Below are positions 38,352-48,507 of a DNA stretch of 64,000 nt, one piece after another; the stretch's first letter is position 1; each line of letters starts with the position of its first letter. Under the pieces are notes generated by a model that ran no database searches, was not told the DNA's origin, and saw only the letters and a program-made list of their open reading frames with translations. A program made the position numbers and the translations under genes. This DNA is from Serpentinimonas maccroryi (GTDB lineage Bacteria; Pseudomonadota; Gammaproteobacteria; Burkholderiales; Burkholderiaceae_C), in assembly GCF_000828915.1 (NCBI RefSeq), contig NZ_AP014569.1, positions 868,001 through 932,000 on the forward strand, written 5' to 3'.

Positions 38352-39638
38352 CTAGCCCAGCATATCGGCCCAGATGTTTTTCGCCCAGCCAATGGCATAG
38401 ACGCCTTCCAACGCGCTGGGCGCCGGAGACACGCCACCCGAGCCCGGCACCACCAGCATGGTGCGCTGTTGCGCGTCCCAGCGGTGCACGCTGGCCACGT
38501 GCATGGCGTCGGTGTCGTTGATGAAGCTGTAGCAGGTGTTGGCCACGATGGGCATGGAAGGCACCGGCTGACCGAGCAGCAGCGACATCACTGCGGCGGC
38601 ACACACCTTGCCGTGTTGGTTGGCCATGTGGCCCGATTTGGGCATGCCGGCCGAGGTTTGAATCGCGTCGCCGAGCACGTGCACGTGCGGCACGGCGATC
38701 GATTCGTAGCTTAAGAAGTTGACTTCGCACCAGCGCCGGTTCACGGTCGCAAGGCCGGTGTTTACTGCCAGGTCGGCAGCGCGCATGGGCGGCAAGACGT
38801 TGGCCACGGTGGCGCGAAAGTCCTCTTGCACCTCGAATTTCAAGGTGTTGGTGCTGGCATCGACGTCGAGCAGGGTGTGGCCAGGCCGGTATTCGATGTG
38901 ATTGGGGAAGTTTTGCTGGAACACGCGCGTGAACAGGCCGCGCTTGGATTGGATTTCGGGGTTGGCATCAAAGATGATGACCTTGCTGCGCGGCTTGGAT
39001 TGCTGAAAGTAGTTGGCCACTAGGCAGGCGCGCTCGAATGGACCAGGCGGGCAGCGGTAGGGCACCGCCGGGATGGCGAGCGCATAGACGCCGCCGTCTG
39101 GCATGGCTTCGAGCTGGCGCCGCAGAGCCTGGGTTTGCTCGCCGGCTTTCCAGGCGTGCAGCACGCGCGCCTTGGCTTCGGCCGAGGCCATGCCGGGCAG
39201 GGCATCCCACATGAAGTCGATACCGGGCGAGACGATCAGGCGGTCGTAGCCGATTTCGCTGCCGCCGGCGAGCTGCACCGTGTGCCGCGCGGGGTCGATG
39301 CGGTTGACGCGGTCGCGCACCACCTGCACGCCGTGGTGCTGCTGCAAGTTGGCGTAGCTGTGGGTGATGAAGCCCATGTCGCGCTGGCCGCCGATGACCA
39401 AGTTGGACATCGGGCAGGAGATGAAGTTGGCGTTGGGCTCGATCAGCGTCACACGCACCTTGCCCTCGGAAAACAAGCGCAGGTATTTGGCGGCGGTGGC
39501 CCCGCCAAAGCCGCCGCCCACCACCACCACATGGGGCGCGCGGGCGCTCGCGGGGGGCGTGGCGCAAGCGCTCAGGAGACTGACAGAACCCATAGCGCCA
39601 GCGGCGCTGAGGGTTTGGACGAATTGACGGCGTTGCAT
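38352..39638 (-). CDS. fccB: Flavocytochrome c sulfide dehydrogenase, flavoprotein subunit
   Basis: A 428-residue periplasmic flavoprotein. A twin-arginine-type signal (QRRQFVQTL) opens the protein. The Rossmann motif is VVVVGGGFGGATAAKYLR near 37–54. Cys75 (FISCPMSNLVIGG) matches the Cys that carries covalent FAD in FccB, and Cys196 (PYRCPPG) with Cys369 (ANTCYSF) match the redox cysteine pair that handles sulfide. It oxidises sulfide and passes electrons to a cytochrome c partner, which is encoded 15 bp upstream on the same strand. Confidence 0.92.
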   Translation of the reverse strand: MQRRQFVQTLSAAGAMGSVSLLSACATPPASARAPHVVVVGGGFGGATAAKYLRLFSEGKVRVTLIEPNANFISCPMSNLVIGGQRDMGFITHSYANLQQHHGVQVVRDRVNRIDPARHTVQLAGGSEIGYDRLIVSPGIDFMWDALPGMASAEAKARVLHAWKAGEQTQALRRQLEAMPDGGVYALAIPAVPYRCPPGPFERACLVANYFQQSKPRSKVIIFDANPEIQSKRGLFTRVFQQNFPNHIEYRPGHTLLDVDASTNTLKFEVQEDFRATVANVLPPMRAADLAVNTGLATVNRRWCEVNFLSYESIAVPHVHVLGDAIQTSAGMPKSGHMANQHGKVCAAAVMSLLLGQPVPSMPIVANTCYSFINDTDAMHVASVHRWDAQQRTMLVVPGSGGVSPAPSALEGVYAIGWAKNIWADMLG

Positions 39639-39653
39639 GGTGAAGGCTCCTTT

Positions 39654-40025
39654 TTAGCGCGGCAGGGCGGCAAAATAACCAGCGATGGCGGCGATCTGCT
39701 CGTCGCTGTAGCCGCGGGCGTGGTGGTGCATGATGGTGGCCGGAACGCGTCCAGTCTTGAAGCCTTGCATCTTGCGGATCATGTCGTCGCGGGGCATCCC
39801 GGCCAGCGAGGGCATGCCGGGCTGGGCACGGCCTGCGGTGCCGTGGCAAGCCATGCAGGTGGTGGCCCAAACGCGGATCTGCAACGCGCTGGGGGGCTGG
39901 GCGGGCGCGGCGACGGTGGTGGTTGCGGTGGCGGCTGCCGGGGCCGCAGCGGGTGCTTGAGCTTGGGCGGTAAGCGCCGCAGCGCCGAGCAGGCCCGAGG
40001 TGAGCAGCAGAACAAAGGGTTTCAT
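39654..40025 (-). CDS. fccA: Cytochrome c subunit of flavocytochrome c sulfide dehydrogenase
   Basis: A 123-residue exported protein. A signal peptide covers about residues 1–22 (LLLTSGLLGAAALTAQAQA), an Ala/Thr/Pro-rich linker follows, and a single CMACH heme motif lies near residue 57. MPSLAGMPRDDMIRKMQGFK then provides the Met ligand side. It is monoheme and short, unlike the diheme FccA of purple sulfur bacteria, but fits the small cytochrome partner found with many FccB proteins. AAGGAG lies nine bases before ATG 40025. It is first of the two-gene fccA–fccB operon. Confidence 0.88.
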   Translation of the reverse strand: MKPFVLLLTSGLLGAAALTAQAQAPAAAPAAATATTTVAAPAQPPSALQIRVWATTCMACHGTAGRAQPGMPSLAGMPRDDMIRKMQGFKTGRVPATIMHHHARGYSDEQIAAIAGYFAALPR

Positions 40026-40293
40026 GGGGGCAGACTCCTTGGGGTGTAAACGGCAAAGCAAGGTGATCGAGCACCATCGATAGGCGGTGCGGGTGTCTCT
40101 GGCTTCTGAAAAAATTCGGGGGCTGGCATCGCGAGCGAGAGCCACCGCTGCATTATGCGAGCCCGAGGCGGGCAACGGCGCGCCCGAAGTTCGAATAATA
40201 CGCTCTGATGTTATGCGACTGGCACATAAAGCCAAGGTGGGCAGGCGCGTAAAGCTTGAGACTCAAGCCCCAAGGTTCAAGCCCTAGGCTGCA

Positions 40294-41400
40294 TCAATGC
40301 AGCAAAGCCTGAGCGAACTCCTGCGCATCAAAGGTTTGCAAGTCGGCCAGCTGTTCGCCCACGCCGATGAAGTACACCGGCACCACGGCGCCGCGCTCGC
40401 GCCCCCAGGTGGCGATGGCGGCCAGCACGCCGCCTTTGGCGGTGCCGTCGAGCTTGGTCACCACCAGCCCGGTCAGGCCCAGCGCGGCATCGAAGGCCTT
40501 GACTTGCGCCAGCGCGTTCTGCCCGGTGTTGCCGTCGATCACCAGCAGCACCTCGTGCGGCGCGCTGGGGTCGGCTTTCTGGATCACGCGCTTGATTTTT
40601 TTGAGCTCCTCCATCAGGTGCAGCTGGGTCGGTAGGCGCCCGGCGGTGTCGATGATCACCACGTCGCGCCCGCGCGCACGGCCGGCCGTGACGGCGTCGA
40701 AGCTCACCGCCGCCGGGTCGCCGCCTTGCTGACTGATGACCTCGACCGTATTGCGCGCCGCCCAGACCCCGAGCTGCTCGCGCGCGGCGGCTCTAAAGGT
40801 GTCGGCGGCGGCCAACAGCACGCTGGCGCCGGCGTTGGACAGGTGCCAGGTGAGCTTGCCGATGGTGGTGGTTTTGCCGGCGCCGTTGACGCCAGCGATC
40901 ATCAGCACCGTGGGGCCGTCGGGCTGGGCGCCGATGGGCAGCGACTGCTGCAAGGGACGCAGCAAGTCGGCCAGCGCCGCGGCCAGCAGCGCCTTGACGG
41001 CGGCCGGGTCGGTGGCCTTGCTGGCCTTGACGCGCAGGCGCAAGTCGTCGAGCAGATACTGGGTGGCCTGCACGCCGGTATCGGCTTGCAGCAGCGCGGC
41101 TTCGAGCTCTTCGTACAGCGCCTCGTCGATCTGGGTGCCGATGAACACGCTGCCGATGCTGCTGCCGGTCTTGCGCAAGCCCGACTTGAGGCGCTCGAAC
41201 CAGGATAGGCGGCTGAGGGTGGCATCGGGCGCGGTGGTGCTGGGTGGAGCCGGGTTGGAGCTGCTTGCGGCTGCGGTGGGCGCTTGTTGCGCCTCGAGCG
41301 CGGCTGCATGGGGCGCTGCAGCCGGCGGCGGAGGCGCATCGGCCGGCGCGGCGGGCTCTGGCGCGCCAGAGAAAAATTTTTTCTTCAGGTAACTGAACAT
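40294..41400 (-). CDS. ftsY: Signal recognition particle receptor FtsY
   Basis: A 368-residue SRP GTPase. A short Ala/Pro-rich acidic-type A region (about 12–60) leads to the N domain (WFERLKSGLRKTGSSIGSVF near 67) and the G domain: P-loop GVNGAGKTTT near 170–178, DTAGRLPTQ near 250, TKLDGTAKGG near 316. It docks SRP–ribosome complexes at the inner membrane for co-translational insertion. It is divergent from the M16 protease genes, an arrangement common in Burkholderiales. Confidence 0.97.
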   Translation of the reverse strand: MFSYLKKKFFSGAPEPAAPADAPPPPAAAPHAAALEAQQAPTAAASSSNPAPPSTTAPDATLSRLSWFERLKSGLRKTGSSIGSVFIGTQIDEALYEELEAALLQADTGVQATQYLLDDLRLRVKASKATDPAAVKALLAAALADLLRPLQQSLPIGAQPDGPTVLMIAGVNGAGKTTTIGKLTWHLSNAGASVLLAAADTFRAAAREQLGVWAARNTVEVISQQGGDPAAVSFDAVTAGRARGRDVVIIDTAGRLPTQLHLMEELKKIKRVIQKADPSAPHEVLLVIDGNTGQNALAQVKAFDAALGLTGLVVTKLDGTAKGGVLAAIATWGRERGAVVPVYFIGVGEQLADLQTFDAQEFAQALLH

Positions 41401-41472
41401 GGGGCTCGCTTAGGTGTCAACGCCAAAGCGGGTGTAAAGACACGCGCCGGCTCTGCGGGGCCGTCTCTGATG

Positions 41473-41478
41473 GACAAT
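41473..41478 (+). promoter_or_regulatory. Candidate -10 immediately before the first M16 protease
   Basis: GACAAT ends 7 bp before ATG 41486. There is no clear -35 at 17 bp and no Shine-Dalgarno before the ATG, so a leaderless transcript is possible. Confidence 0.35.
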
Positions 41479-41485
41479 CCCAACC

Positions 41486-42952
41486 ATGCATTCTATGAAA
41501 CCTGTTTGGTCGAAGCGTTTTTTTGCGCGTTGCGGGCATTGCTTGGCGTCGCTCGCAGCGTTGGCCGCGCTGCTGCTGGCGCCACTGCCGTTCCTAGCCC
41601 ATGCGCAGCCAGCGCCAGCGCCGGAACAGGCAGCGCCTGCGCCCAGCTCGGCCTCGGCCTCGGCCTCAAGCGCAGCGCAGCAGTTCACACTCGCCAACGG
41701 CCTGACGCTGATCGTGCTGCCCGATCGGCGCGCGCCCACGGCGCTGCAGATGCTGTGGGTGCGCGCCGGCTCGATGGACGAGGTCGATGGCCAGTCGGGC
41801 CTGGCGCACGTGGTCGAGCACATGCTGTTCAAGGGCACGCCCACGGTGCCCGAGGGCGAGATCTCGCGCCTGGTGGCTGCCATGGGCGGGCGCGACAACG
41901 CTTTCGTGAGCCGCGACGTCACCTCCTTTCACCAGCAGATTCCGGCGGCGCGCTTGCCCGACGTGATGCGCCTAGAGGCCGACCGCTTTGCCCACAACAC
42001 CTGGCCCGATGAAGCCTTTTGGCGCGAGATGCAGGTCATCAAAGAAGAGCGGCGCCAGATGGTGGAGGAGTCGGCGCAGGCGCGCATGTTCGAGGTCTTT
42101 ATGGCCAGCGCTTGGCTGGCGCACCCGTACCGGCGCCCGATCGTGGGTTGGATGAGCGATCTGCTCTCACTCCAGCCCGCTGATGCGCGCGCTTTCTACC
42201 AGCGCTGGTACGTGCCGGGCAACGCGGCGCTGGTGGTGGTCGGTGACGTGGAGGTGGCGCAGGTGCGCGCCTGGGCCGAGCGCTACTTTGGTGCCCTGCC
42301 AGCGCGCGCCGTGCCCGAGCGCAAGCCGCAGACCGAGCCCGAGCAACGCGGTACGCGCCGCATCGAATACCTAGGCCGCACCGACCGGCCCTTGCTCGTC
42401 ATGGGCTACCAGGTGCCACAGCTGGCGCACCCGGATGCCACCGACACCGCCAGCACCGACGCGCTGGCGCTGCTGCTGCTCGCCGGCGTGCTCGACGGCC
42501 ACAGCGCGTCGCGGCTGGAACGCCAGCTGGTGCAAGGTGCGGTTGGGCGCCGGGTGGCGCAGGAGGTGAGCGCGTCTTTTGGCTACCTGGGGCGCGGGCC
42601 GCAGCTGTTTTTGCTCTCTGGCACCCCGGCGCCCGGGGTGAGCCCGGCCGAACTCGAAGCGGCGCTGGTGGCCGAAATCGCGCGCGTGGCGCGCGAGGGC
42701 GTGAGCGAGGCCGAGCTGCGCCGGGTGCGCAACCAGTGGCTGGCGGCCGAGGTGTTTCAGCGCGACTCGCTTTTTGCTCAAGCGCGGCTGCTGGGCAGCT
42801 ACTGGGCCCAAGGCTGGCCGGTGGACAGTTCCGAGCGCCTCATGCGGCGCCTGAGCGCGGTCACACCGCAGCAGGTGCAGGCCGTGGCGGCGCGCCATTT
42901 TTCGCCCCAGCGGCTCACCGTCGGGCTGTTGTTGCCGGAGCAAGCGCCATGA
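41486..42952 (+). CDS. M16 zinc metalloprotease (catalytic subunit)
   Basis: A 488-residue exported protease. A signal peptide covers about residues 1–40 (LASLAALAALLLAPLPFLAHA), followed by an Ala/Pro/Ser linker. The inverted zinc site is His108-x-x-Glu111-His112 in SGLAHVVEHMLFKGT, and the third ligand Glu lies about 75 residues later in the REMQVIKEERRQMVEES region. The family works as two-domain clamshells or heterodimers digesting short peptides; this one probably pairs with the next gene, with which it shares an ATGA overlap. Confidence 0.94.
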   Translation: MHSMKPVWSKRFFARCGHCLASLAALAALLLAPLPFLAHAQPAPAPEQAAPAPSSASASASSAAQQFTLANGLTLIVLPDRRAPTALQMLWVRAGSMDEVDGQSGLAHVVEHMLFKGTPTVPEGEISRLVAAMGGRDNAFVSRDVTSFHQQIPAARLPDVMRLEADRFAHNTWPDEAFWREMQVIKEERRQMVEESAQARMFEVFMASAWLAHPYRRPIVGWMSDLLSLQPADARAFYQRWYVPGNAALVVVGDVEVAQVRAWAERYFGALPARAVPERKPQTEPEQRGTRRIEYLGRTDRPLLVMGYQVPQLAHPDATDTASTDALALLLLAGVLDGHSASRLERQLVQGAVGRRVAQEVSASFGYLGRGPQLFLLSGTPAPGVSPAELEAALVAEIARVAREGVSEAELRRVRNQWLAAEVFQRDSLFAQARLLGSYWAQGWPVDSSERLMRRLSAVTPQQVQAVAARHFSPQRLTVGLLLPEQAP

Positions 42953-44304
42953 AAACCCTTGGGTTGCGATGCGGGCCATGGGCCGTCATTCTGGGGGGCA
43001 TGTGGCTTGCCTTGGCCGTGCCGGGTGCCGCCCAAGCCGCCCCGGCCATCGAGCACTGGGTGCAGCCCAGCGGGGCGCGGGTGCATCTGGTGCAAACTGC
43101 GGCTTTGCCCATGCTCGATGTGCAGATCGACCTCGACGCCGGCAGCCGCCGTGACCCAGCACCCCAGGCCGGGCTGGCGCAGACCACGGCGGCGTTGTTG
43201 CGCGCGGGCGTGCAGGCGCACGGCGAGCGCGCGGCGCTGGACGAAAACGCCTTGGCCGAAGCTTGGGCCGACCTTGGGGCCCAGTTCAGCGCCAGCGCCA
43301 CGCGCGACCGCCTGAGCCTGCGCTTGCGCACCCTGACGCAACCCGACTTGCTGCAAGCGACTCAAGATTTGCTCGCGCAGCAGCTGGCCGCTCCGGCCTT
43401 TGCCGCGCCGGTGTGGCAGCGCGAGCGCCAGCGCTGGGTGGCGCGCTGGCAGCAGGGCCAAACCGAGCCCGAGGTGCTGGCCGAGCAGCTGCTGCACGCC
43501 GCCGTCTATGGCGCGCACCCCTACGGCCAGCAAGCCCGGCCCGAGACTTGGGCCGCCATCGAAGCCGAACATGCGCGCGCCTTTTGGCAGCGCCACGCCC
43601 AAGCCTGCAGCGCTCGCGTCACGCTGGTGGGCGCCATCAGCCGCGAGCGCGCCGATGCGCTGGTGCGCGAGCTGCTGGCCGGCTGGCAGGGCCACGGTTG
43701 CACCGCGCTGCCGCCCGTGCCCGAGGTGCAGGCGCTGGCGCAAGGACGCCTGATTGAGCAGCCCTTTGCAGTCGCACAAACCCAAATCCTGATCGGCCAG
43801 CCCGGCTTGGCGCGGCGCGATCCCGACTTTTTGGCCTTCATGGTGGCCAACCAGATTTTGGGCGGCAGCGGCTTTAGTTCGCGCCTGATGCAAGAGGTGC
43901 GCGAGCGCCGCGGCCTCACCTACGACATCCACAGCCGCTTCGTGCCTGGCCGCCACGCCGGCGCCTTTGTGGTGGCCACCACCACCCAGCCGCAGCGCGC
44001 CGCGCAGGCGCTGGCGTTGGTGCAAGAGGAAATTCGCCGCTTTGTGGCCGACGGGCCGACGCAAGCCGAGATGGAGCACGCCCAAGCGGCGTTGATCAAC
44101 GGCTTTGGGCTGCGCCTAGACAGCAACCGCGAGCTGCTGCAAGAGGTGGCGGCGCTGGCCTGGCACGACCTGCCACTGGACGATCTGCAAACCTGGGGCG
44201 CGCGGGTGGCGGCGCTGGAGCGCGCGCAGGTGCACCGCGCCCTGCAGCGCGTGCTGCAGCCCGAGCGCATGGTGACGGTGGTTTTTGGGGGGCCGGCGCC
44301 ATGA
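42949..44304 (+). CDS. M16-family peptidase-like protein (non-catalytic partner)
   Basis: A 451-residue exported protein with a signal peptide at about 1–30 (WAVILGGMWLALAVPGAAQA). Its M16 fold is recognisable, but the zinc site is lost: GLAQTTAALLRAG stands where HxxEH should be. The C-terminal domain keeps the substrate-binding Arg/Tyr motif (RRGLTYDIHSRF). This catalytic/non-catalytic split is what is seen in paired bacterial M16B proteins, analogous to mitochondrial MPP. It is ATGA-coupled to the catalytic subunit upstream and to rsmD downstream. Confidence 0.93.
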   Translation: MKTLGLRCGPWAVILGGMWLALAVPGAAQAAPAIEHWVQPSGARVHLVQTAALPMLDVQIDLDAGSRRDPAPQAGLAQTTAALLRAGVQAHGERAALDENALAEAWADLGAQFSASATRDRLSLRLRTLTQPDLLQATQDLLAQQLAAPAFAAPVWQRERQRWVARWQQGQTEPEVLAEQLLHAAVYGAHPYGQQARPETWAAIEAEHARAFWQRHAQACSARVTLVGAISRERADALVRELLAGWQGHGCTALPPVPEVQALAQGRLIEQPFAVAQTQILIGQPGLARRDPDFLAFMVANQILGGSGFSSRLMQEVRERRGLTYDIHSRFVPGRHAGAFVVATTTQPQRAAQALALVQEEIRRFVADGPTQAEMEHAQAALINGFGLRLDSNRELLQEVAALAWHDLPLDDLQTWGARVAALERAQVHRALQRVLQPERMVTVVFGGPAP

Positions 44305-45019
44305 GGCGAGCGCAGCCTGTGGGCCAGCCCGCCCGGCAAGCCGCCCCCCTTGCCGCCCGTTCACCTTCCCAGCCCGCCGGCACGGTGCGCCTGATCGGTG
44401 GCCTGTACAAGCGCAGCAAGCTGACGGTAGCCAACCATCCGGGTTTGCGCCCAACGCCGGATCGGGTGCGTGAAACGCTCTTTAACTGGCTGGGGCAAGA
44501 CCTGCAGGGGCTGCGCTGCCTCGACGCCTTTGCCGGCACCGGGGCGCTGGGCCTGGAAGCAGCCTCGCGCCGCGCGAGCGCGGTTTGCCTGCTGGAGCGC
44601 GACCCGGCGCTGGTGCAGGCGCTGCGCTCCACTGTGCAGCGCCTTGGGGCCGCGCAGGTGCAAGTGCAGCAAGCCGATGCGCTGGCTTGGATGGCGGCAG
44701 CCACGCCGGGCGCGTGGGATGTGGTGTTTCTGGATCCGCCTTTTGCCGCAGCGGCCGGGGGCGATAAGGCCAGCCCGCAAGGCTCAAGGGGTGGCGCAGC
44801 CGGCACGGATCAAGCAGACGCAGCGGTGGGCGGGAGCGTATTCGCGCGCGCTCTAGCCCTTGCGCGGCCGCTGCTGGCGCCAAACGGCCTCGTGTACCTC
44901 GAAGCCCCGCTGTCTTGGAGCGACGCCATGCTCGAGCCCTTGGGTCTGCGCGTGCAGCGCCAAGGCCGGGCCGGGCAGGTGCACTACCATTTGCTGGCTG
45001 CAGCGCATAATCATGCCCC

Positions 45020-45023
<4 letters not shown>
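44301..45023 (+). CDS. rsmD: 16S rRNA (guanine-966-N2) methyltransferase RsmD
   Basis: A 240-residue SAM-dependent methyltransferase. After a ~25-residue basic extension, RLIGGLYKRSKL starts the core, RPTPDRVRETLFNWL near 50–64 is the family signature, and the SAM-binding DAFAGTGALGLEA near 75 and catalytic DPPF (VVFLDPPFA) near 144 follow. An Ala/Gly-rich insert after DPPF (about 150–175) is unusual in this compact family. It is ATGA-coupled on both sides (M16 partner and coaD). Confidence 0.95.
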
Positions 45024-45848
<825 letters not shown>

Positions 45849-45856
45849 CGCACCCT

Positions 45857-45909
45857 AAAAAGGCCCCAATGGGGTTTAACGGGGTTTACGGGTTCTAACG
45901 GGCATTAAC
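45857..45909. terminator. Possible bidirectional terminator with degenerate decamer repeats
   Basis: AAAAAGGCCCCAATGGGGTTT (45857–45877) forms a four-base-pair stem with A- and T-runs on both sides, between convergent ferredoxin and pth genes. From 45871 to 45909, four related decamers follow (GGGGTTTAAC, GGGGTTTAC-, GGGTTCTAAC, GGGCATTAAC). The stem is short, so terminator strength is doubtful. Confidence 0.35.
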
Positions 45910-45915
45910 ATGCCG

Positions 45916-46533
45916 CTAATGCGCCACCGGTGGCGGCAAGCGCGGTGGCTTGGGGCGCACCGGTTTGGAGGTGTGTATGGCCGCAGTGGCGCGCTCCACC
46001 TGGCCGGCCAGCAGATCAGGCAGGGAGGCCAGCGAGCGCTCGATCGCTGTGTCGATGGCGCTGCGGTGCTCGGGGGCCGGTTTTTTGAGCACCCAGTGCA
46101 CGACCTCGGCTTTGTGGCCGGGGTGCCCGATGCCGATGCGCAGCCGCCAATAATCGGCGCTGCCCAGTTGGGCGTGGATGTCGCGCAGGCCGTTGTGACC
46201 GGCGTGACCGCCGCCGCGCTTGAGCTTGACCTCGCCCGGGGGCAGGTCGAGTTCGTCGTGGGCGACCAGAATCTGCTGCGGCTCGATCTTGTAAAAACGC
46301 GCCAACGCCGCCACCGCTTGGCCGCTGCGGTTCATGTAGGTGCTGGGTTCGAGCAGCCAAAGCGTGTGCTCGCCCACCTGGGTGCGAGCGGCACGGCCAA
46401 AAAAGCTGCGCTCGGGGCGCAGCTCGGCCTTGAGGGCGCTCGCAGCCGCCTCCAGCCACCAAGCACCCGCGTTGTGGCGCGTGTCGTGGTATTCGGGCCC
46501 GGGGTTGCCCAGGCCCACCAACAGCTTGACCAT
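45916..46533 (-). CDS. pth: Peptidyl-tRNA hydrolase
   Basis: A 205-residue enzyme recycling peptidyl-tRNAs dropped from ribosomes. [21 protein letters not shown] at the start holds the catalytic His20 region; [20 protein letters not shown] near 62 and [20 protein letters not shown] near 95 (with the catalytic Asp-His neighbourhood) follow. The length is normal. It lies 27 bp after rplY, in the conserved prs–rplY–pth order. Confidence 0.97.
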   Translation of the reverse strand: MVKLLVGLGNPGPEYHDTRHNAGAWWLEAAASALKAELRPERSFFGRAARTQVGEHTLWLLEPSTYMNRSGQAVAALARFYKIEPQQILVAHDELDLPPGEVKLKRGGGHAGHNGLRDIHAQLGSADYWRLRIGIGHPGHKAEVVHWVLKKPAPEHRSAIDTAIERSLASLPDLLAGQVERATAAIHTSKPVRPKPPRLPPPVAH

Positions 46534-46560
46534 GAGCGCAGCTGCGCAGCCGGCTGCGGC

Positions 46561-47184
46561 TTACTTCTTCTTCTTGGCTTTTTTGTCGCCAGCCGCAGAG
46601 GCCACCGGGGCGATGATGACCTCTTCCACCGGCTCGACCAAGGTGGCCAGCGTCGGGTTCGGTTTGCCGTGCGTGACCAACTTGACGCCCACGGGCAGCT
46701 TGAGGTCGTTGGCGTGGATGGCTTGGCCCTTGACGGCTTGGCCCAAATCGACTTCGATGAACTCGGGCAACTGGATTGCCAGGCACTCGATCTCGACTTC
46801 GGTGAGCACGTGGTTGACGGTGCAGCGGTCGATCTTCACGGCCGGCGAGGTGTCGGCGTTGATGAAGTGCAGCGGCACCTTTTTGTGCAGGCGCGTTTTG
46901 TCATCGACGCGCTGAAAATCCACGTGCAGCACCAGCGGCTTGAAGGGGTGGTACTGCACGTCGCGCAGCAGCACTTTATGCACCGCGCCGCCCAGCTCCA
47001 TGTCCAGCACGCTGGCGTGGAAGCTCTCTTTGTGCACCGCGTGCCAGAGGGCGTTGTGGTCGAGCTCAATGGAGATGGGTTGTTGCTCACCACCAAAGAC
47101 GATGGCCGGCGTGCGGCCCGAGTTGCGCAGACGGCGGCTCGCACCCGTACCCTGCGTGTTGCGCTCAAAAGCGACAAATTTCAT
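46561..47184 (-). CDS. rplY: 50S ribosomal protein L25 (Ctc-type, two-domain)
   Basis: A 207-residue long form of L25. The N-terminal domain binds 5S rRNA ([20 protein letters not shown] near 8–27, [20 protein letters not shown] near 36), and the C-terminal TL5-type domain covers about 95–185. It ends in a Lys-rich tail (DKKAKKKK). AGGAG precedes ATG 47184. A strong terminator separates it from prs, so it is probably transcribed separately with pth. Confidence 0.95.
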   Translation of the reverse strand: MKFVAFERNTQGTGASRRLRNSGRTPAIVFGGEQQPISIELDHNALWHAVHKESFHASVLDMELGGAVHKVLLRDVQYHPFKPLVLHVDFQRVDDKTRLHKKVPLHFINADTSPAVKIDRCTVNHVLTEVEIECLAIQLPEFIEVDLGQAVKGQAIHANDLKLPVGVKLVTHGKPNPTLATLVEPVEEVIIAPVASAAGDKKAKKKK

Positions 47185-47233
47185 GCTCTAACTCCTGCTA
47201 GGGCCCGGCCGCGACCAGCTCTGAACCCTGATT

Positions 47234-47271
47234 AAAAAAACGCCGCGCGCCCCAAAAATCGGGCGCTGGCG
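47234..47271 (-). terminator. Intrinsic terminator after prs
   Basis: On the minus strand, just after the prs stop, a GC-rich stem forms from CGCC-A-GCGCCC paired with GGGCGC-GC-GGCG around an AT-rich loop, followed by seven T residues. Stem, loop and T-run are all in the expected order for prs. Confidence 0.85.
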
Positions 47272-47303
47272 CTGACGGTGCTTGCCGTTGCCGCTGGCGG
47301 GGA

Positions 47304-48287
47304 TTAGTCGCTGTCGGTGTCGGCAAACAAACTCATGACCGACTCGCCGCTGGCGATGCGCACGATGGTTTCGGCCATCAGCGGTGCCACGGAGAGTTGG
47401 CGGATTTTGGGGCAGGCCTGCGCGGCCTGGCTCAAGGGGATGGTGTTGGTGACCACCACCTCGTCGAGCGCGTTGCCCTTGGCGATGCGCTCGATCGCCG
47501 GGCCCGAAAAAATGGCGTGGGTGCAGTAGGCATAGACGCTCTTGGCGCCGCGCTCTTTGAGCACCTCGGCGGCCTTGGTCAGGGTGCCGGCGGTGTCGAT
47601 CATGTCGTCCATGATGACGCAGTTGCGGCCTTCGATGTCGCCGATCACGTGCATCACTTCGGACACATTGGGCTTGGGCCGGCGCTTGTCGATGATGGCC
47701 ATGTCGCAGTCGAGCTGCTTGGCCAGCGCTCGCGCACGCACCACGCCGCCCACGTCGGGCGAGACCACGAGCAGGTTTTCGTAATTCTTGGCGCGCAGAT
47801 CGCTCAGCAGCACCGGCGAGGCGTAGATGTTGTCCACCGGGATGTCGAAGAAGCCCTGAATCTGGTCGGCGTGCAAGTCCATGGTCAGGACGCGGCTGAC
47901 GCCCACCACTTGCAGCATGTTGGCCACCACTTTGGCGCTGATCGGCACCCGGCGCGAGCGCGGACGCCGGTCTTGGCGCGCGTAGCCGAAATAGGGGATG
48001 ACGGCGGAGATGCTGACGGCCGAAGCGCGCTTGAGCGCATCGACCATGATCAGCAGCTCCATCAGGTTTTCGTTGGTGGGCGCGCAGGTGGACTGGATGA
48101 CGAACACGTGGCGGGCGCGCACGTTTTGTGTGATCTCGACCGTGACTTCGCCGTCGGAGAAGCGCCCGATGCTGGCCGCACCGAGCGGCGACTGGAGGTG
48201 CTGCGCGATTTCGGCCGCCAATACCGGGTTGGAGTTGCCGGTAAAGATCATGAAATCCGGTGCGTGCACGGGGGTTTGAATTTGCAT
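47304..48287 (-). CDS. prs: Ribose-phosphate pyrophosphokinase
   Basis: A 327-residue enzyme making PRPP for nucleotide, His and Trp synthesis. [18 protein letters not shown] near 15, [19 protein letters not shown] near 107–125, [13 protein letters not shown] near 139, and the PRPP loop [20 protein letters not shown] near 228 are all present. The start at ATG 48287 has a weak ribosome-binding site. It is 27 bp downstream of the tRNA-Gln gene and likely shares its transcript; a terminator follows the stop. Confidence 0.97.
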   Translation of the reverse strand: MQIQTPVHAPDFMIFTGNSNPVLAAEIAQHLQSPLGAASIGRFSDGEVTVEITQNVRARHVFVIQSTCAPTNENLMELLIMVDALKRASAVSISAVIPYFGYARQDRRPRSRRVPISAKVVANMLQVVGVSRVLTMDLHADQIQGFFDIPVDNIYASPVLLSDLRAKNYENLLVVSPDVGGVVRARALAKQLDCDMAIIDKRRPKPNVSEVMHVIGDIEGRNCVIMDDMIDTAGTLTKAAEVLKERGAKSVYAYCTHAIFSGPAIERIAKGNALDEVVVTNTIPLSQAAQACPKIRQLSVAPLMAETIVRIASGESVMSLFADTDSD

Positions 48288-48314
48288 GGAAAAACCGGCG
48301 CAGATAGATGTATT

Positions 48315-48391
48315 TGGCAGGGGAGGAAGGATTCGAACCCTCGAATGCCGGAATCAAAATCCGGTGCCTTAACCAACTTGGCGACTCCCCT
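48315..48391 (-). tRNA. tRNA-Gln (anticodon TTG)
   Basis: On the minus strand a 77-nt cloverleaf: acceptor AGGGGAG/CTCCCCT with a G discriminator and encoded CCA, anticodon stem CCGGA/TCCGG with loop TTTTGAT (TTG at 34–36), and T-arm GAGGG/CCTTC-type stem around TTCGAAT. It reads CAA (and CAG by wobble). It sits between ispE and prs, as in many betaproteobacteria. Confidence 0.95.
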
Positions 48392-48488
48392 ACACGGGTA
48401 ACAAACCGAAGGCTTGCCACCGAATGCAGTGCTGGAACTGTAGCTTCGTGCTGAACTTTAACCAGCTTCTTGCTGAACAGAGCTTGCG

Positions 48489-48494
48489 ATTATA
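48489..48494 (-). promoter_or_regulatory. Candidate -10 for the tRNA-Gln–prs unit
   Basis: A perfect TATAAT on the minus strand lies just past the ispE stop codon, about 95 bp before the tRNA-Gln. No convincing -35 is seen at 17 bp. Confidence 0.4.
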
Positions 48495-48507
48495 GCCGTA
48501 AAAACCG

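Noticed and set aside
40087-40287. 66-codon open frame between fccA and ftsY
   Set aside because: It has no ribosome-binding site and no similarity; the gap is probably promoter and upstream sequence.
47185-47303. Small RNA between prs and rplY
   Set aside because: The structure is fully explained by the prs terminator; no promoter points into it.
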